From contig JBFOME010000009.1 in assembly GCA_040830705.1 (NCBI GenBank), positions 1-64,000 on the forward strand: a DNA stretch of 64,000 nt. Reading direction: 5' to 3'. The notes beneath the pieces were generated by a model. That model was not told where the DNA came from. It did not search any database and saw only the letters and a program-made list of their open reading frames with translations. The position numbers and the translations under genes are program-made. The DNA is from Ruegeria_C sp040830705. Lineage in GTDB: Bacteria; Pseudomonadota; Alphaproteobacteria; Rhodobacterales; Rhodobacteraceae. Below are positions 51,875-60,444 of this stretch, in pieces. Positions within the stretch are counted from its first letter, which is position 1; each line of letters opens with the position of its first letter.

Positions 51875-52377
51875 TGGTCGCCATAGCCTCCCCAGAAATT
51901 GGCATCGGTCAGGATCGCCACGGGTTTGTTGCACATGAAGGTGTATTTCAGGATGTTGTCGAGTTCCTCGACATCCTTCTGCCAGTGGAAATGGTAGGTG
52001 GGGATATTCATCTGCGCCAACAGTGCCTTGGTGTGTATCGCCATCTCGACCTGACAGGCGACCGGCTCGCGCAGCTCACCGCGATAGGAGATCAGCATCG
52101 GCAAGGGCATCCGGTAATACTGAATCAGCGTCGCCAGCGTATTGAACGTCACGCCGATCGCCGTGTTCTGCATGATAATCGCCGGGCGCTTGCCACCCAT
52201 CCAGGCCCCGGCGCACAGCCCCATGCCCTCGTCTTCCTTGTTCGAGGGGATGTGGAAGATGTCGTCGCGCTGATCAATCTCTTCGATCACGCCAGCCAGC
52301 TGTTTGCACGGCACTGTGGTCACGAACGAGATGTCATTGGCGACAAGATCATCCGCGATCTTCTTGTCGATGTTCAT
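51871..52377 (-). CDS. comD: Sulfopyruvate decarboxylase alpha subunit
   Basis: The 168-residue protein is the pyrimidine-binding half of the decarboxylase, with VTTVPCKQLAGVIEEI, the Glu-containing IPSNKEDEGMGLCAGAWMGG and MQNTAIGVTFNTLATLI. The ATG at 52377 matches the family start; a longer frame to 52446 overlaps the Usp gene. In methanogens a related decarboxylase makes coenzyme M; here the context is catabolic. Confidence 0.9.
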   Translation of the reverse strand: MNIDKKIADDLVANDISFVTTVPCKQLAGVIEEIDQRDDIFHIPSNKEDEGMGLCAGAWMGGKRPAIIMQNTAIGVTFNTLATLIQYYRMPLPMLISYRGELREPVACQVEMAIHTKALLAQMNIPTYHFHWQKDVEELDNILKYTFMCNKPVAILTDANFWGGYGDQ

Positions 52378-52420
52378 TGTCTGATTTGCCTTTTTGGTTC
52401 GAGGCGCAGAGCGCGCCTTT

Positions 52421-52837
52421 TCAGGGTTGAGAATTGCGGTGAACATGCACCGCGCAATGGGCGTGCCGGACCACGCGCGCGGCGGTGGAGCCGAGGAAAT
52501 AGTCGCTAAGGCCGGGCTTATGCGAGCCGATCACGATGCAATCGACGCCATTTGCGTTCGCATAGTCGATGATCGTGCGCGCTGTGTGCCCTTTGGTGAT
52601 CTCCGGCGTAACGCCCTCGACGCCGGCGAGTTTTTCCTCCAGCAGTTTTCGCGCCTTTGCAAAACCCTCATTGACGAGGGTCTTATCCAAGTAAGCGCTC
52701 GCCGAGCCCTGCGGTGTCTCATAGACATGCAGCGCGATAATTTCGCCAGACCCGCCGCCAAGAGCGTTTGCGACTTTCAAAGTATGCTGGGAAATGTCGT
52801 GATCCAGCGCCATCGGGACCAGAATCTTAGTATACAT
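52421..52837 (-). CDS. Universal stress protein
   Basis: The 138-residue UspA-fold protein has MYTKILVPMALDHD at the start and the ATP-binding loop GSHKPGLSDYFLGSTAARVV near the end (G-2X-G-9X-G-S/T type). Usp genes recur in sulfonate operons of roseobacters, but the role there is unknown. It lies between hpsP and comD, on the same strand. Confidence 0.9.
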   Translation of the reverse strand: MYTKILVPMALDHDISQHTLKVANALGGGSGEIIALHVYETPQGSASAYLDKTLVNEGFAKARKLLEEKLAGVEGVTPEITKGHTARTIIDYANANGVDCIVIGSHKPGLSDYFLGSTAARVVRHAHCAVHVHRNSQP

Positions 52838-52867
52838 ATATCGCCTCCATTGGGTTTTCGGTCAGGT

Positions 52868-53848
52868 CTATGCCCAAGGTGATAACACGATTTTCGGGGC
52901 CGCCACCGTACCCGCCCGCAAGTTCCGGAACGCTTCGAACCCTTCTGCCAGGGGGCGTTCCTCGATCCAGTCCAGCGCACCTAGTCGGCCATCAAAGATA
53001 GCCTGCGCCGTATCGCGGAAATCCTGCGCGGTGTAGGTATAGGTGCCGATGAAGCGGATTTCCTGCAGGGTCAACCGGCGGATATCCAGCCCGCCGCGAT
53101 CCTCGCCCAGACCCACATGCGCGATGACACCGCCGGGCGCGGCATGGGCAGAGGCCGTCGCGCGGGTCGCGGCGTAACCAACCGCATCAATCACAACCGG
53201 ATAAAGACCCCCAGCTTGCGCGGCGGCCTCCTGCTTACAGTTGTCTTGTAAATAGGCGCGTCGCATCTCGTTCGGCTCGGTGATCACCACATTTTCGACC
53301 CCCATCGCCTTCAGGGCCAGCGCGGCAGCCAAACCGATCGCGCCGCCCCCGATCACCAGCGCGCGGGCTTCAGTGCCGGGATGCAAACTTTCCAAAGCCA
53401 GTCTGACCGCGTGCCAGCTCACCGCCAGCGGTTCGGCCAGCGCCGCCTTAGCCAGTGGAACATCCTCGGGCACCTCGACCAGATTGCTGTCCGGCATGGC
53501 GACAAATTGAGCGAACGCCCCTTCGCGTGGCGGCATTGAGATGATCTGACGGTCGGCACAGATATTCTCGCGTCCGGTCCGGCATGCGGCACAGACGCCG
53601 CAACAGACCAGCGGGTTGATCGTGACACGCGTCCCGTCGCGCGCGCCGCCGACAATCACGCCCGCCGCCTCATGCCCAAGGATCAGCGGAGCGGGTCGGC
53701 GCGCGTCATGACCCAGATAGGCGTGCATATCCGAGCCGCAGATACCAGCGGCCTCGACCCGGATCAGGTGCTCTCCGTCACGCGGAACCGCGTCGGGCAC
53801 CTCGCGATAACCCATCTGTTCAACACCGTCATACACAAGCGCCTTCAT
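52868..53848 (-). CDS. hpsP: Zinc-type alcohol dehydrogenase, candidate DHPS 2-dehydrogenase
   Basis: The 326-residue medium-chain dehydrogenase has the catalytic zinc ligands in AAGICGSDMHAY and GHEAAGVI, a four-cysteine structural zinc lobe (CCGVCAACRTGRENIC), and the nucleotide fold VIGGGAIGLAAALALKA. In DHPS pathways such an enzyme works with an SDR to interconvert the enantiomers of DHPS before HpsN. Its start overlaps the SDR stop by 4 bp. Assignment is from context. Confidence 0.82.
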   Translation of the reverse strand: MKALVYDGVEQMGYREVPDAVPRDGEHLIRVEAAGICGSDMHAYLGHDARRPAPLILGHEAAGVIVGGARDGTRVTINPLVCCGVCAACRTGRENICADRQIISMPPREGAFAQFVAMPDSNLVEVPEDVPLAKAALAEPLAVSWHAVRLALESLHPGTEARALVIGGGAIGLAAALALKAMGVENVVITEPNEMRRAYLQDNCKQEAAAQAGGLYPVVIDAVGYAATRATASAHAAPGGVIAHVGLGEDRGGLDIRRLTLQEIRFIGTYTYTAQDFRDTAQAIFDGRLGALDWIEERPLAEGFEAFRNLRAGTVAAPKIVLSPWA

Positions 53849-54606
53849 TTCGCGGTGAACCCCCCGTCAACCATCAGCACCTGCCCGGTCACATAGCTGG
53901 AAGCGTCCGAGCACAGGAACAGAATCGGCCCGTCGATGTCCTCCATCCGACCGTTGCGCTTTATGCAGGTCTGCGCCGCGTTGCGGGCCGCACGGTCTGC
54001 ATCGTCAAACACCGCCTGTGTAAGCTCGGTCGGAAAGAAGCCCGGCCCGATTGCGTTCGCGGTAATGCCGACACCCGACCACGCCTCAGCCATGGCGCGG
54101 GTCAACTGAGCAATGCCCCCTTTCGATGCGCCATAGGCCACACCGCCGGGGAAAGCCCGCGTGGTCTGCAGGGAAGCAAAGTTGACGATTCGCCCCCAGC
54201 CTTTCGCCTTCATTGCCGGGACCAGAGCCTGGCTCAGAAAGAACGGCGCGGTGAGGTTCAGCGCCAATGTCTGGTCCCAGCCATTAGCGGTCACATCATC
54301 GGCGGCCTGGCGTGTATTAACGCCCGCCGCGTGAACAACGATATCCGGCGCGCCGAAGATGGCGCTCACCCGGTCTGCCAGCGAGGCCAAAGCCGCGCGA
54401 TCGGACACATCCGTGGCAAGGCTGGCCGCGTTTGGGCCGATCTCGGCGCACAGGTCATCCAAGGCATCCTGCCGCCGGGCAAGGCCGACGACACGCGCAC
54501 CGGCCGAGGCCAGCACCTGCGCCGCGCGCCGCCCCAGACCGGAACTTGCGCCGGTCACAAGGGCAACGCGACCTTGCAGGTCAAAGAGCGCCTTTGGGTC
54601 AGCCAT
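53845..54606 (-). CDS. hpsO: Short-chain dehydrogenase, candidate DHPS 2-dehydrogenase
   Basis: The 253-residue classical SDR has the TGASSGLGRRAAQ cofactor motif near residue 19, VHAAGVNTR, and the catalytic Ser/Tyr/Lys (NFASLQTTRAFPGGVAYGAS, YGASK). It ends in DASSYVTGQVLMVDGGF. Paired with the zinc dehydrogenase it would racemise DHPS through a keto intermediate. It overlaps hpsN by 8 bp. Confidence 0.84.
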   Translation of the reverse strand: MADPKALFDLQGRVALVTGASSGLGRRAAQVLASAGARVVGLARRQDALDDLCAEIGPNAASLATDVSDRAALASLADRVSAIFGAPDIVVHAAGVNTRQAADDVTANGWDQTLALNLTAPFFLSQALVPAMKAKGWGRIVNFASLQTTRAFPGGVAYGASKGGIAQLTRAMAEAWSGVGITANAIGPGFFPTELTQAVFDDADRAARNAAQTCIKRNGRMEDIDGPILFLCSDASSYVTGQVLMVDGGFTAK

Positions 54607-55906
54607 CTGCCGTCAGATCGAATTGTTCGTCCGGGAAGTACTTGGCCAGCCGCACATCCGCCGCGCGGGCATGCCCCTCCATCCCCTCTAGACGCGAAAT
54701 GCGGGCCGTGGCCTCTGCAATGGATTTCGAGCCTTCGCGCGTGGCCCGCTGCCACGTGACGATCTTCATGTATTTGTGGACGCTCAAACCGCCAGTATAG
54801 CTGGCCGCCCCCGAGGTGGGCAGAACATGGTTGGTGCCTGTGGCCTTGTCGCCGTAAGACACCGTCGTCTCTTCACCCAGGAACAGCGAGCCATAGCAGG
54901 TCAGCCGGCCCAGCCACCAATCCAGGTCTTCGGCCTGAACCGTCAGATGCTCGGGCGCGTAGTCGTCCGAACAGGCTGCCATTTCCTCGCGGTCGGCACA
55001 AACGATGACCTCGGCATAGTCCCGCCAAGCGGCAAAGGCGTTCTCGCGGTTTAGGTCGGGCAGATCGTCGATCAGGGAAGGCACCAGCCCCATCACGTCC
55101 TCGGCGAGCTTCCGGTCGTCGGTCACCAGCCAAACGGGTGAATTATACCCGTGTTCGGCCTGGCTGACCAAATCGGTTGCAACCACATGGGCATCGGCCT
55201 GCCCATCGGCGAGGATCAGACTGTCAGTCGGGCCCGCGATCATGTCGATGCCAACCTTGCCATAGAGAATGCGCTTGGCCTCGGCCACAAATTGATTGCC
55301 AGGACCCACGAGGATATTGGCGCGCGGCAGACCAAACAGACCATAGGTCATTGCAGCAACGCCTTGCACACCGCCCATGGCGAGGATGCTGTCGGCACCG
55401 CAGATATGCGCGGCATAGACAATCGCAGGCGCGACGCCTTCGCCGGGCCGTGGTGGCGAGCAGGCCGTGATGTGACGACAACCCGCGACCTTTGCCGTCG
55501 TGACCGTCATGATCGCGCTGGCGATATGGCTGTAGCGACCGCCGGGCACATAACACCCGGCTGCATCCACCGGGATCGCCTTTTGGCCCGCGACAAAGCC
55601 GGGCACGATTTCCATCTGCACATCCGACACGGTCGCTTTCTGCGTTTCGGCAAAGCGGCGCACATTATCATGGGCAAAGCGGATATCCGCCTTCAGCTTC
55701 TCAGGCACCAGCGCACAGGCGGCCTCGATCTCTTCGGGCGTCAGCAATACGCCGCCCTCGTAGCGATCGAATTTCTTGGCATATTCCAGCGCCTTGTCGT
55801 CACCGCCCGCTTCGATCTCTTCGAGGATCGTTTTCACCGTGTCATGGACCTCGGACGCATGGGATTGCGCGGTCAGGGTTGCCTTTTTCAGGTATTCACG
55901 AGGCAT
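54599..55906 (-). CDS. hpsN: Sulfopropanediol 3-dehydrogenase
   Basis: The 435-residue enzyme is a histidinol-dehydrogenase homologue that oxidises DHPS to sulfolactate in two NAD+ steps. HisD-like motifs are PVDAAGCYVPGGRYSHIASA, ANILVGPGNQFVAEAKR, the zinc-ligand regions QAEHGYNSPVW and DDYAPEHLTVQ, and TNHVLPTSGAASYTGGLSV. A biosynthetic HisD is unlikely, since the gene lies between a TRAP transporter and sulfonate enzymes and no his gene is near. ATG 55906 is chosen; the TTG at 55915 is an unlikely start. Confidence 0.9.
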   Translation of the reverse strand: MPREYLKKATLTAQSHASEVHDTVKTILEEIEAGGDDKALEYAKKFDRYEGGVLLTPEEIEAACALVPEKLKADIRFAHDNVRRFAETQKATVSDVQMEIVPGFVAGQKAIPVDAAGCYVPGGRYSHIASAIMTVTTAKVAGCRHITACSPPRPGEGVAPAIVYAAHICGADSILAMGGVQGVAAMTYGLFGLPRANILVGPGNQFVAEAKRILYGKVGIDMIAGPTDSLILADGQADAHVVATDLVSQAEHGYNSPVWLVTDDRKLAEDVMGLVPSLIDDLPDLNRENAFAAWRDYAEVIVCADREEMAACSDDYAPEHLTVQAEDLDWWLGRLTCYGSLFLGEETTVSYGDKATGTNHVLPTSGAASYTGGLSVHKYMKIVTWQRATREGSKSIAEATARISRLEGMEGHARAADVRLAKYFPDEQFDLTADG

Positions 55907-55918
55907 ATTCAGCAAGTC

Positions 55919-57247
55919 CTATTGGTAGATTTCTGGAAGTAGGGTGGTTGAAACCGCTGGAACGTAAGCGATCAACAGCACCACGATCAGCATAGTCAAT
56001 ACGAAGGGCACAGCACGGGCGGCAATCTTCAGAATAGACTCACCGGTAATGCCAGATACGACGAACAGGTTCAGACCCAGCGGCGGCGTAATGAATCCAA
56101 CGCCCAGCGCGGTGATCATCATGATGCAGAACTGGATCTCGTTCATGCCGATATTGTCCGCTAGTGGCTTCAGGATCGGTGCCAGGATCACGATGTTCGG
56201 TGTCGTCTCCATCACGCAGCCCGCCGCAATCAGGATGCCGATCATCAGCAGAATCAGCAGATAGGGATCATCCGTGAGCGAGGTGATCGAGGCCACGAAG
56301 CCCTGCGGCACGCCCATGATCGCCAACGCCTCGGCAAGCGGGGCCGAGAAGGCGATGATCGGCAGGATGACGCCGTTAACCTTGGCCGAACTGACTAGCA
56401 TCGACGGGAAATCCGCAAGTGTCAGCGTGCGCAGAATGAACCCCATGATGATAGTGACAACCACGGCGGTGGCCCCGGCCTCGGTGGGTGTCAAGCGGCC
56501 CGAGAAAATGCCGTAGAAGATAATGCCGGGCACGATGAAGGCATACCAGCCGGATTTCAGCGCTTTGCCCAGATTGGCCAGCCACTCGCCCCAGGTCATC
56601 ATGCCGCCACCCTCATAGGCATAGAGACGGTTCACGATGATGTTGGTCACAAGGATCGAAACCAGAATGGCCAGACCGGGGATCAGCGCCGCAAGAAACA
56701 GTGTCGAAGCGGAGATACCCAGCACCAGACCGATGATGATATAGGCGATCGAGGGCGGGATCAGGATGCCGGTACAGGCACCCGCCGCAACCAGCGCACA
56801 GGCATAGGGGCGCGGATAGCCGCTTTCGACCAGCCGGTCGATGGTCATGCGGCCCACCGCAGCAGCACCGGCGGCATCCGAACCCGAGATGGCCGCGAAC
56901 ATACCGCAGACCAGAACCGTGGCCGAGCCGAAACCGCCCTTGGCAAAGCAGGTCAATGCCTCTGCCACGTCCAGAAACTTGCGTGACAATCCGGTGCGCA
57001 CCAGAACGTCGCCAGTCAGGATGAACAGCGGTACAGCGGTCAGCGCAAAGGCATCGATGCCGGTAAACAGGCTTTCGCCCACAAGGCTCAGCGGCAGGTC
57101 ACCGGACATAATCAGCATGACAATCGCGGCGGAGCCAATGGCGGCCCAAACGGGCACGGCCAGTGCGATGAGCGCCACGAACATAAGGACGGGCACATAG
57201 AAGTCCCAGCCGAGTTCAACCGTTTGATTGAGAGAATTCCAAAGCAT
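55919..57247 (-). CDS. hpsM: TRAP transporter large permease (DctM type)
   Basis: The 442-residue protein has about twelve hydrophobic segments with DctM signatures: VPLFILTGDVLVRTGLSR, AISGSDAAGAAAVGRMTID, and FITPPLGLNLFVVSGITGES. It moves substrate with a sodium gradient, together with the small permease and binding protein. Position upstream of hpsN identifies DHPS as the likely cargo. Confidence 0.9.
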   Translation of the reverse strand: MLWNSLNQTVELGWDFYVPVLMFVALIALAVPVWAAIGSAAIVMLIMSGDLPLSLVGESLFTGIDAFALTAVPLFILTGDVLVRTGLSRKFLDVAEALTCFAKGGFGSATVLVCGMFAAISGSDAAGAAAVGRMTIDRLVESGYPRPYACALVAAGACTGILIPPSIAYIIIGLVLGISASTLFLAALIPGLAILVSILVTNIIVNRLYAYEGGGMMTWGEWLANLGKALKSGWYAFIVPGIIFYGIFSGRLTPTEAGATAVVVTIIMGFILRTLTLADFPSMLVSSAKVNGVILPIIAFSAPLAEALAIMGVPQGFVASITSLTDDPYLLILLMIGILIAAGCVMETTPNIVILAPILKPLADNIGMNEIQFCIMMITALGVGFITPPLGLNLFVVSGITGESILKIAARAVPFVLTMLIVVLLIAYVPAVSTTLLPEIYQ

Positions 57248-57258
57248 CGTCTATCCCC

Positions 57259-57771
57259 TCAATCAAACAGCTTGTCGCCTTCGAAGACGGGAGTGCCGTC
57301 TCGCAAGGACTTGAAATCACGCAGAAATGATTGGATCAGACGCCAGATCATCAGAGCGAATCCGGTCGGCACCGCCATAAGGAACCAGACCTTGGACACT
57401 CGCAGACCGTCAGTGACCGAGCCGAACTTGGCCGAGACATGCACCGCCTCGTATGACCAGTAGAGCGCGATGATCGCCACGATAAACATCACCAGATCGC
57501 CGAAGATGTAGAGCAACGCCTTGGGCCGGGGCGGCAGGTAATGCATGACAACGTCGATGCGGATATGCGCGCGCTCCTTGACGGCGGCGGCAGCGCCGAT
57601 CCACGCCAGATAGATGAAGGAATAGCGAACGATCTCTTCTCCCCAGATCGAGGAGTAGGCGAAGATTTCGCGCCGCAGCACTTCGATCGCCATCGTGATG
57701 ACCAGCATGACGTAGAACACCAGCAGCAGCCAACGCTCGGCATCGCGGTCTATTTTCTGAAGTACAGTCAT
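57259..57771 (-). CDS. hpsL: TRAP transporter small permease (DctQ type)
   Basis: The 170-residue protein has four hydrophobic segments and the DctQ pattern SSIWGEEIVRYSFIYLAWIGAA followed by KERAHIRIDV. It pairs with the large permease encoded 11 bp downstream. The ATG at 57771 (MTVLQKIDRD) is used; an upstream GTG at 57801 is possible. Confidence 0.88.
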   Translation of the reverse strand: MTVLQKIDRDAERWLLLVFYVMLVITMAIEVLRREIFAYSSIWGEEIVRYSFIYLAWIGAAAAVKERAHIRIDVVMHYLPPRPKALLYIFGDLVMFIVAIIALYWSYEAVHVSAKFGSVTDGLRVSKVWFLMAVPTGFALMIWRLIQSFLRDFKSLRDGTPVFEGDKLFD

Positions 57772-57887
57772 CTCCTGCCTCTGTCCCTGGCAACACGTCA
57801 CGGTTCAGCCGCGGAAACGGGCTGTCGGCAGGTGCTGCTGATGATGGCGACTAGAGCGGGCGCGCGCGTGGCACCCGCTCAGATGGT

Positions 57888-59033
57888 TTATGCGTCGTGG
57901 ACGTAATACTTGCCCTGCGTATCGGCAGCCTCGACGAGTTTGTCGAACGCCTCCATCGACCCGGCCAGCTCGGTCTTGAACGGATCCCATTCCGACCGCT
58001 GGTAGCCCCCCGCATCTTTCCATTCCGCCAGCTGATCGTCGCTGAGCGAATGGAATTGCACACCGGCTTTGTTCAGTTCGGCCATCGCATAGGCGCGGGC
58101 CGAAGGTACCTTGGACAGGTTCTGGTGACTTGTCATTTCAGCCGCCCACATGATCCCGTCTTGCACATCGGCTGGCATCGAGTTGAACCATTCCAGATTG
58201 CAGGAATAGACCTGACTGTCCGGCACTGCCTGCGTGAAGGTCACGTTGCTCAGGATATCCTTGAAACCAAAGACGAAAAGCGCACCCACCGACGGGTCGA
58301 GCGCGTCAGCAACGCCCTGCTTGATCGCCGAAGGTGTCTCGCCCCAAGCGACAGGCGTCGGGTTGGCGCCGACCATGCGGTAATATTGCTGCAGCATCTT
58401 CGAGCCCGGAACGCGGAACTTCACGCCGCTCATGTCAGACGGCGTCAGAATAGCGTTGCCGCCCTGGCGTACCGCCACCACACGCGGGTCAATCACCACA
58501 TAGAACAGCGCCTTGAAGCCTGCGGCCTCGACCTTGGGATGCACTTCGTTTTTCCATGTGTCGGAATGCACAAGGTTGGTGAAGCGCTGGTTCGAACCGC
58601 AGAGATACGGCATGTTGATCAGATCGACGGTTGAGGCGAAGGGCGCGAAGTTCGACAGCGAATGCTGGGCTGCCTGGATCGTGCCGCCCTGCACCTTCTG
58701 CACCAGCGAACCGCCTGCACCTAGCTGCCCGCCCGGTGCCAGCTTGACATAGACTTTGCCGTTGGTGGCGTTCTGGATGTTTTCCTTCAGGTCCAGCTGC
58801 ATGATCGGATAGCTACGCGAGGCCCCCAGAACATAGGCCGTCGCGACGGTCATGATATGTTCGGCCGCCTTTTCACGATCTTTTTCTTCTTTGGCGGTTT
58901 GCGCCGCGGCCTCCGACGACCAAAGCACACCGCCTGCCCCGGCCACAAGCGCCGCAGTAAAGGCCCCGCTGGCGCTAAGTTTCAGAAAGTTGCGGCGCTC
59001 TGCCGATGCAAGTTCTTGGTTTTCGTTGTCCAT
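57888..59033 (-). CDS. hpsK: TRAP transporter substrate-binding protein (DctP type)
   Basis: The 381-residue protein begins with a twin-arginine signal (ERRNFLKLSASGAF), suggesting Tat export of a folded protein. The DctP fold follows, with VYVKLAPGGQLGAGGSLVQK, FYVVIDPRVVAV, LTPSDMSGVKFRVPGSKML and GVADALDPSVGALF. It captures the sulfonate in the periplasm. GGAGGG precedes the ATG at 59033. A 116-bp gap separates it from the small permease gene. Confidence 0.9.
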   Translation of the reverse strand: MDNENQELASAERRNFLKLSASGAFTAALVAGAGGVLWSSEAAAQTAKEEKDREKAAEHIMTVATAYVLGASRSYPIMQLDLKENIQNATNGKVYVKLAPGGQLGAGGSLVQKVQGGTIQAAQHSLSNFAPFASTVDLINMPYLCGSNQRFTNLVHSDTWKNEVHPKVEAAGFKALFYVVIDPRVVAVRQGGNAILTPSDMSGVKFRVPGSKMLQQYYRMVGANPTPVAWGETPSAIKQGVADALDPSVGALFVFGFKDILSNVTFTQAVPDSQVYSCNLEWFNSMPADVQDGIMWAAEMTSHQNLSKVPSARAYAMAELNKAGVQFHSLSDDQLAEWKDAGGYQRSEWDPFKTELAGSMEAFDKLVEAADTQGKYYVHDA

Positions 59034-59056
59034 CAATTGCCCTCCCATTGGACAAG

Positions 59057-59242
59057 TCAGCTTCCGTCTTTGGCGTTGCGGTCAGCTTCTCTTTTTAGAA
59101 TTGCGACAACGAACAGGATCGACGCCGCGAACAGAACCAGCATCTCACCCACGTCGCCCAGAAACGCGCTGTTCGCGAACGCACCCAGCGCGACATTCGT
59201 GAAATAGATGACGAACACGACAATAGATGCAGCGAGATACAT
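59057..59242 (-). CDS. Small two-segment membrane protein leading the DHPS operon
   Basis: The 61-residue protein has two hydrophobic stretches (YLAASIVVFVIYFTNVALGA and EMLVLFAASILFVVAIL) and a charged C-terminus. It is the first gene after the operator pair and ends 23 bp before hpsK. It is not a DctQ protein and not recognised; it may assist the TRAP system. The start is the ATG at 59242. Confidence 0.65.
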   Translation of the reverse strand: MYLAASIVVFVIYFTNVALGAFANSAFLGDVGEMLVLFAASILFVVAILKREADRNAKDGS

Positions 59243-59277
59243 TTCAGGGCTCCGGAAAGATTCGGCTCTTTTCCCTT

Positions 59278-59312
59278 TGTAAGCGCTTACATGGATAATG
59301 CAAGCGCTTACA
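59278..59312. promoter_or_regulatory. Paired LacI-type operators of the DHPS locus
   Basis: TGTAAGCGCTTACA at 59278-59291 is a perfect 14-bp palindrome and TGCAAGCGCTTACA at 59299-59312 differs from it by one base. The centres are 21 bp apart, two helical turns, so two dimers could bind on one face. They lie between the divergent operon and the LacI-type gene and fit classical AAGCGCTT LacI-family sites. Confidence 0.85.
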
Positions 59313-59377
59313 TGCGTCGCTTTCAAAACCGCTGCAATGTGTTAGAAGTTAAGCAATTACGAAGCACGGGTTTTGAA

Positions 59378-60403
59378 ATGTCGAAACTACAATCTGCGCC
59401 AACGCTCAACGATGTCGCCAGAAAGGCGGGGGTCTCGACAGCGACTGTGTCACGGTGCCTGAACGCCCCCGACCGCGTTGTGGAGGAGACGCGACAGCGC
59501 GTCATGTCAGTGGTCGATACGCTGGGCTACACCCCGAATTTCGCAGCCCGCGTCATGGCCGCCAAGCGGACCTTCACCATTGGCGCGATCATCCCAACCA
59601 TGGAGAACGCGATCTTTGCCCGGGGTCTGCAGGCGTTTCAGGAGGAACTGCATCAGCGTGGCTATACCTTGCTGGTATCCAGCTCGGCCTATCGCCCCGA
59701 GGTGGAAGAGGAACAAATTCGTACTTTGGTCGCGCGAGGTGCGGATGGCTTGCTGTTGATCGGTCACGACCGCGATCCAAAAATCTATGACTATCTGGAC
59801 CGCCAGAAAGTGCCCGCTCTGGTCGCCTGGTCCTACATTCCGAACACTCGCGCGCCTTCGATCGGCTTTGACAACAGACAGGCGATGCAGACGCTGGCGG
59901 ACCGGGTAATCGGCCTGGGCCATACCGAAATCGCAATGATCTCGGGCATTAGTCAGGGCAATGATCGTGCGAGGCTCAGAATCGAAGGCGCCCGCGACGC
60001 ACTGCGCATGCATGGCATGCACCCCGAAGAACTTTCCATCATCGAAACCTCCTACGAGATCGAAAACGGTGCAGAGGCGTTCGCCCGGCTCATCTCGCAG
60101 GACCCACGACCGACCGCTATCCTCTGCGGCAATGACGTGCTGGCCGCCGGGGCACTGCGACAGGCCCAAAACATGGGCCTGGATGTGCCCGGTGATGTCT
60201 CGATCACCGGTTTTGATGATATCGAGCTTGCGCGTATTGTAAGCCCTGCCTTGACCACGGTACATGTGCCGCACCGCGAAATGGGCGGCAAAGCGGCGCT
60301 TGAACTGATTGAAATGGTTGAAAAGAGCACCGTTGGCAATACCATCCGCCTGCAAACAGAAATCGTCGAGCGCCATTCACTGGGCCCGGCAAACAAAAGC
60401 TGA
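59378..60403 (+). CDS. LacI-family regulator of the DHPS operon
   Basis: The 341-residue protein has the DNA-binding motif TLNDVARKAGVSTATVSRCL (residues 9-28) and hinge YTPNFAARVMAAKRT. A periplasmic-binding-like effector domain follows, with VPALVAWSYIPNTRAPSIGF and ITGFDDIELARIVSPALTTV. It is divergent from the transporter genes and should respond to DHPS or a metabolite. The ATG at 59378 is used; the longer frame runs into the operators. Confidence 0.88.
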   Translation: MSKLQSAPTLNDVARKAGVSTATVSRCLNAPDRVVEETRQRVMSVVDTLGYTPNFAARVMAAKRTFTIGAIIPTMENAIFARGLQAFQEELHQRGYTLLVSSSAYRPEVEEEQIRTLVARGADGLLLIGHDRDPKIYDYLDRQKVPALVAWSYIPNTRAPSIGFDNRQAMQTLADRVIGLGHTEIAMISGISQGNDRARLRIEGARDALRMHGMHPEELSIIETSYEIENGAEAFARLISQDPRPTAILCGNDVLAAGALRQAQNMGLDVPGDVSITGFDDIELARIVSPALTTVHVPHREMGGKAALELIEMVEKSTVGNTIRLQTEIVERHSLGPANKS

Positions 60404-60444
60404 AGCTCACCGCAGGCACTGCGCGGACAAGGGGATAAGACCAA

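Noticed and set aside
54599..55906. Biosynthetic histidinol dehydrogenase (HisD)
   Set aside because: The HisD-like fold is clear, but the gene is embedded in sulfonate transport and oxidation genes and no other his gene is near; HpsN is the better call.
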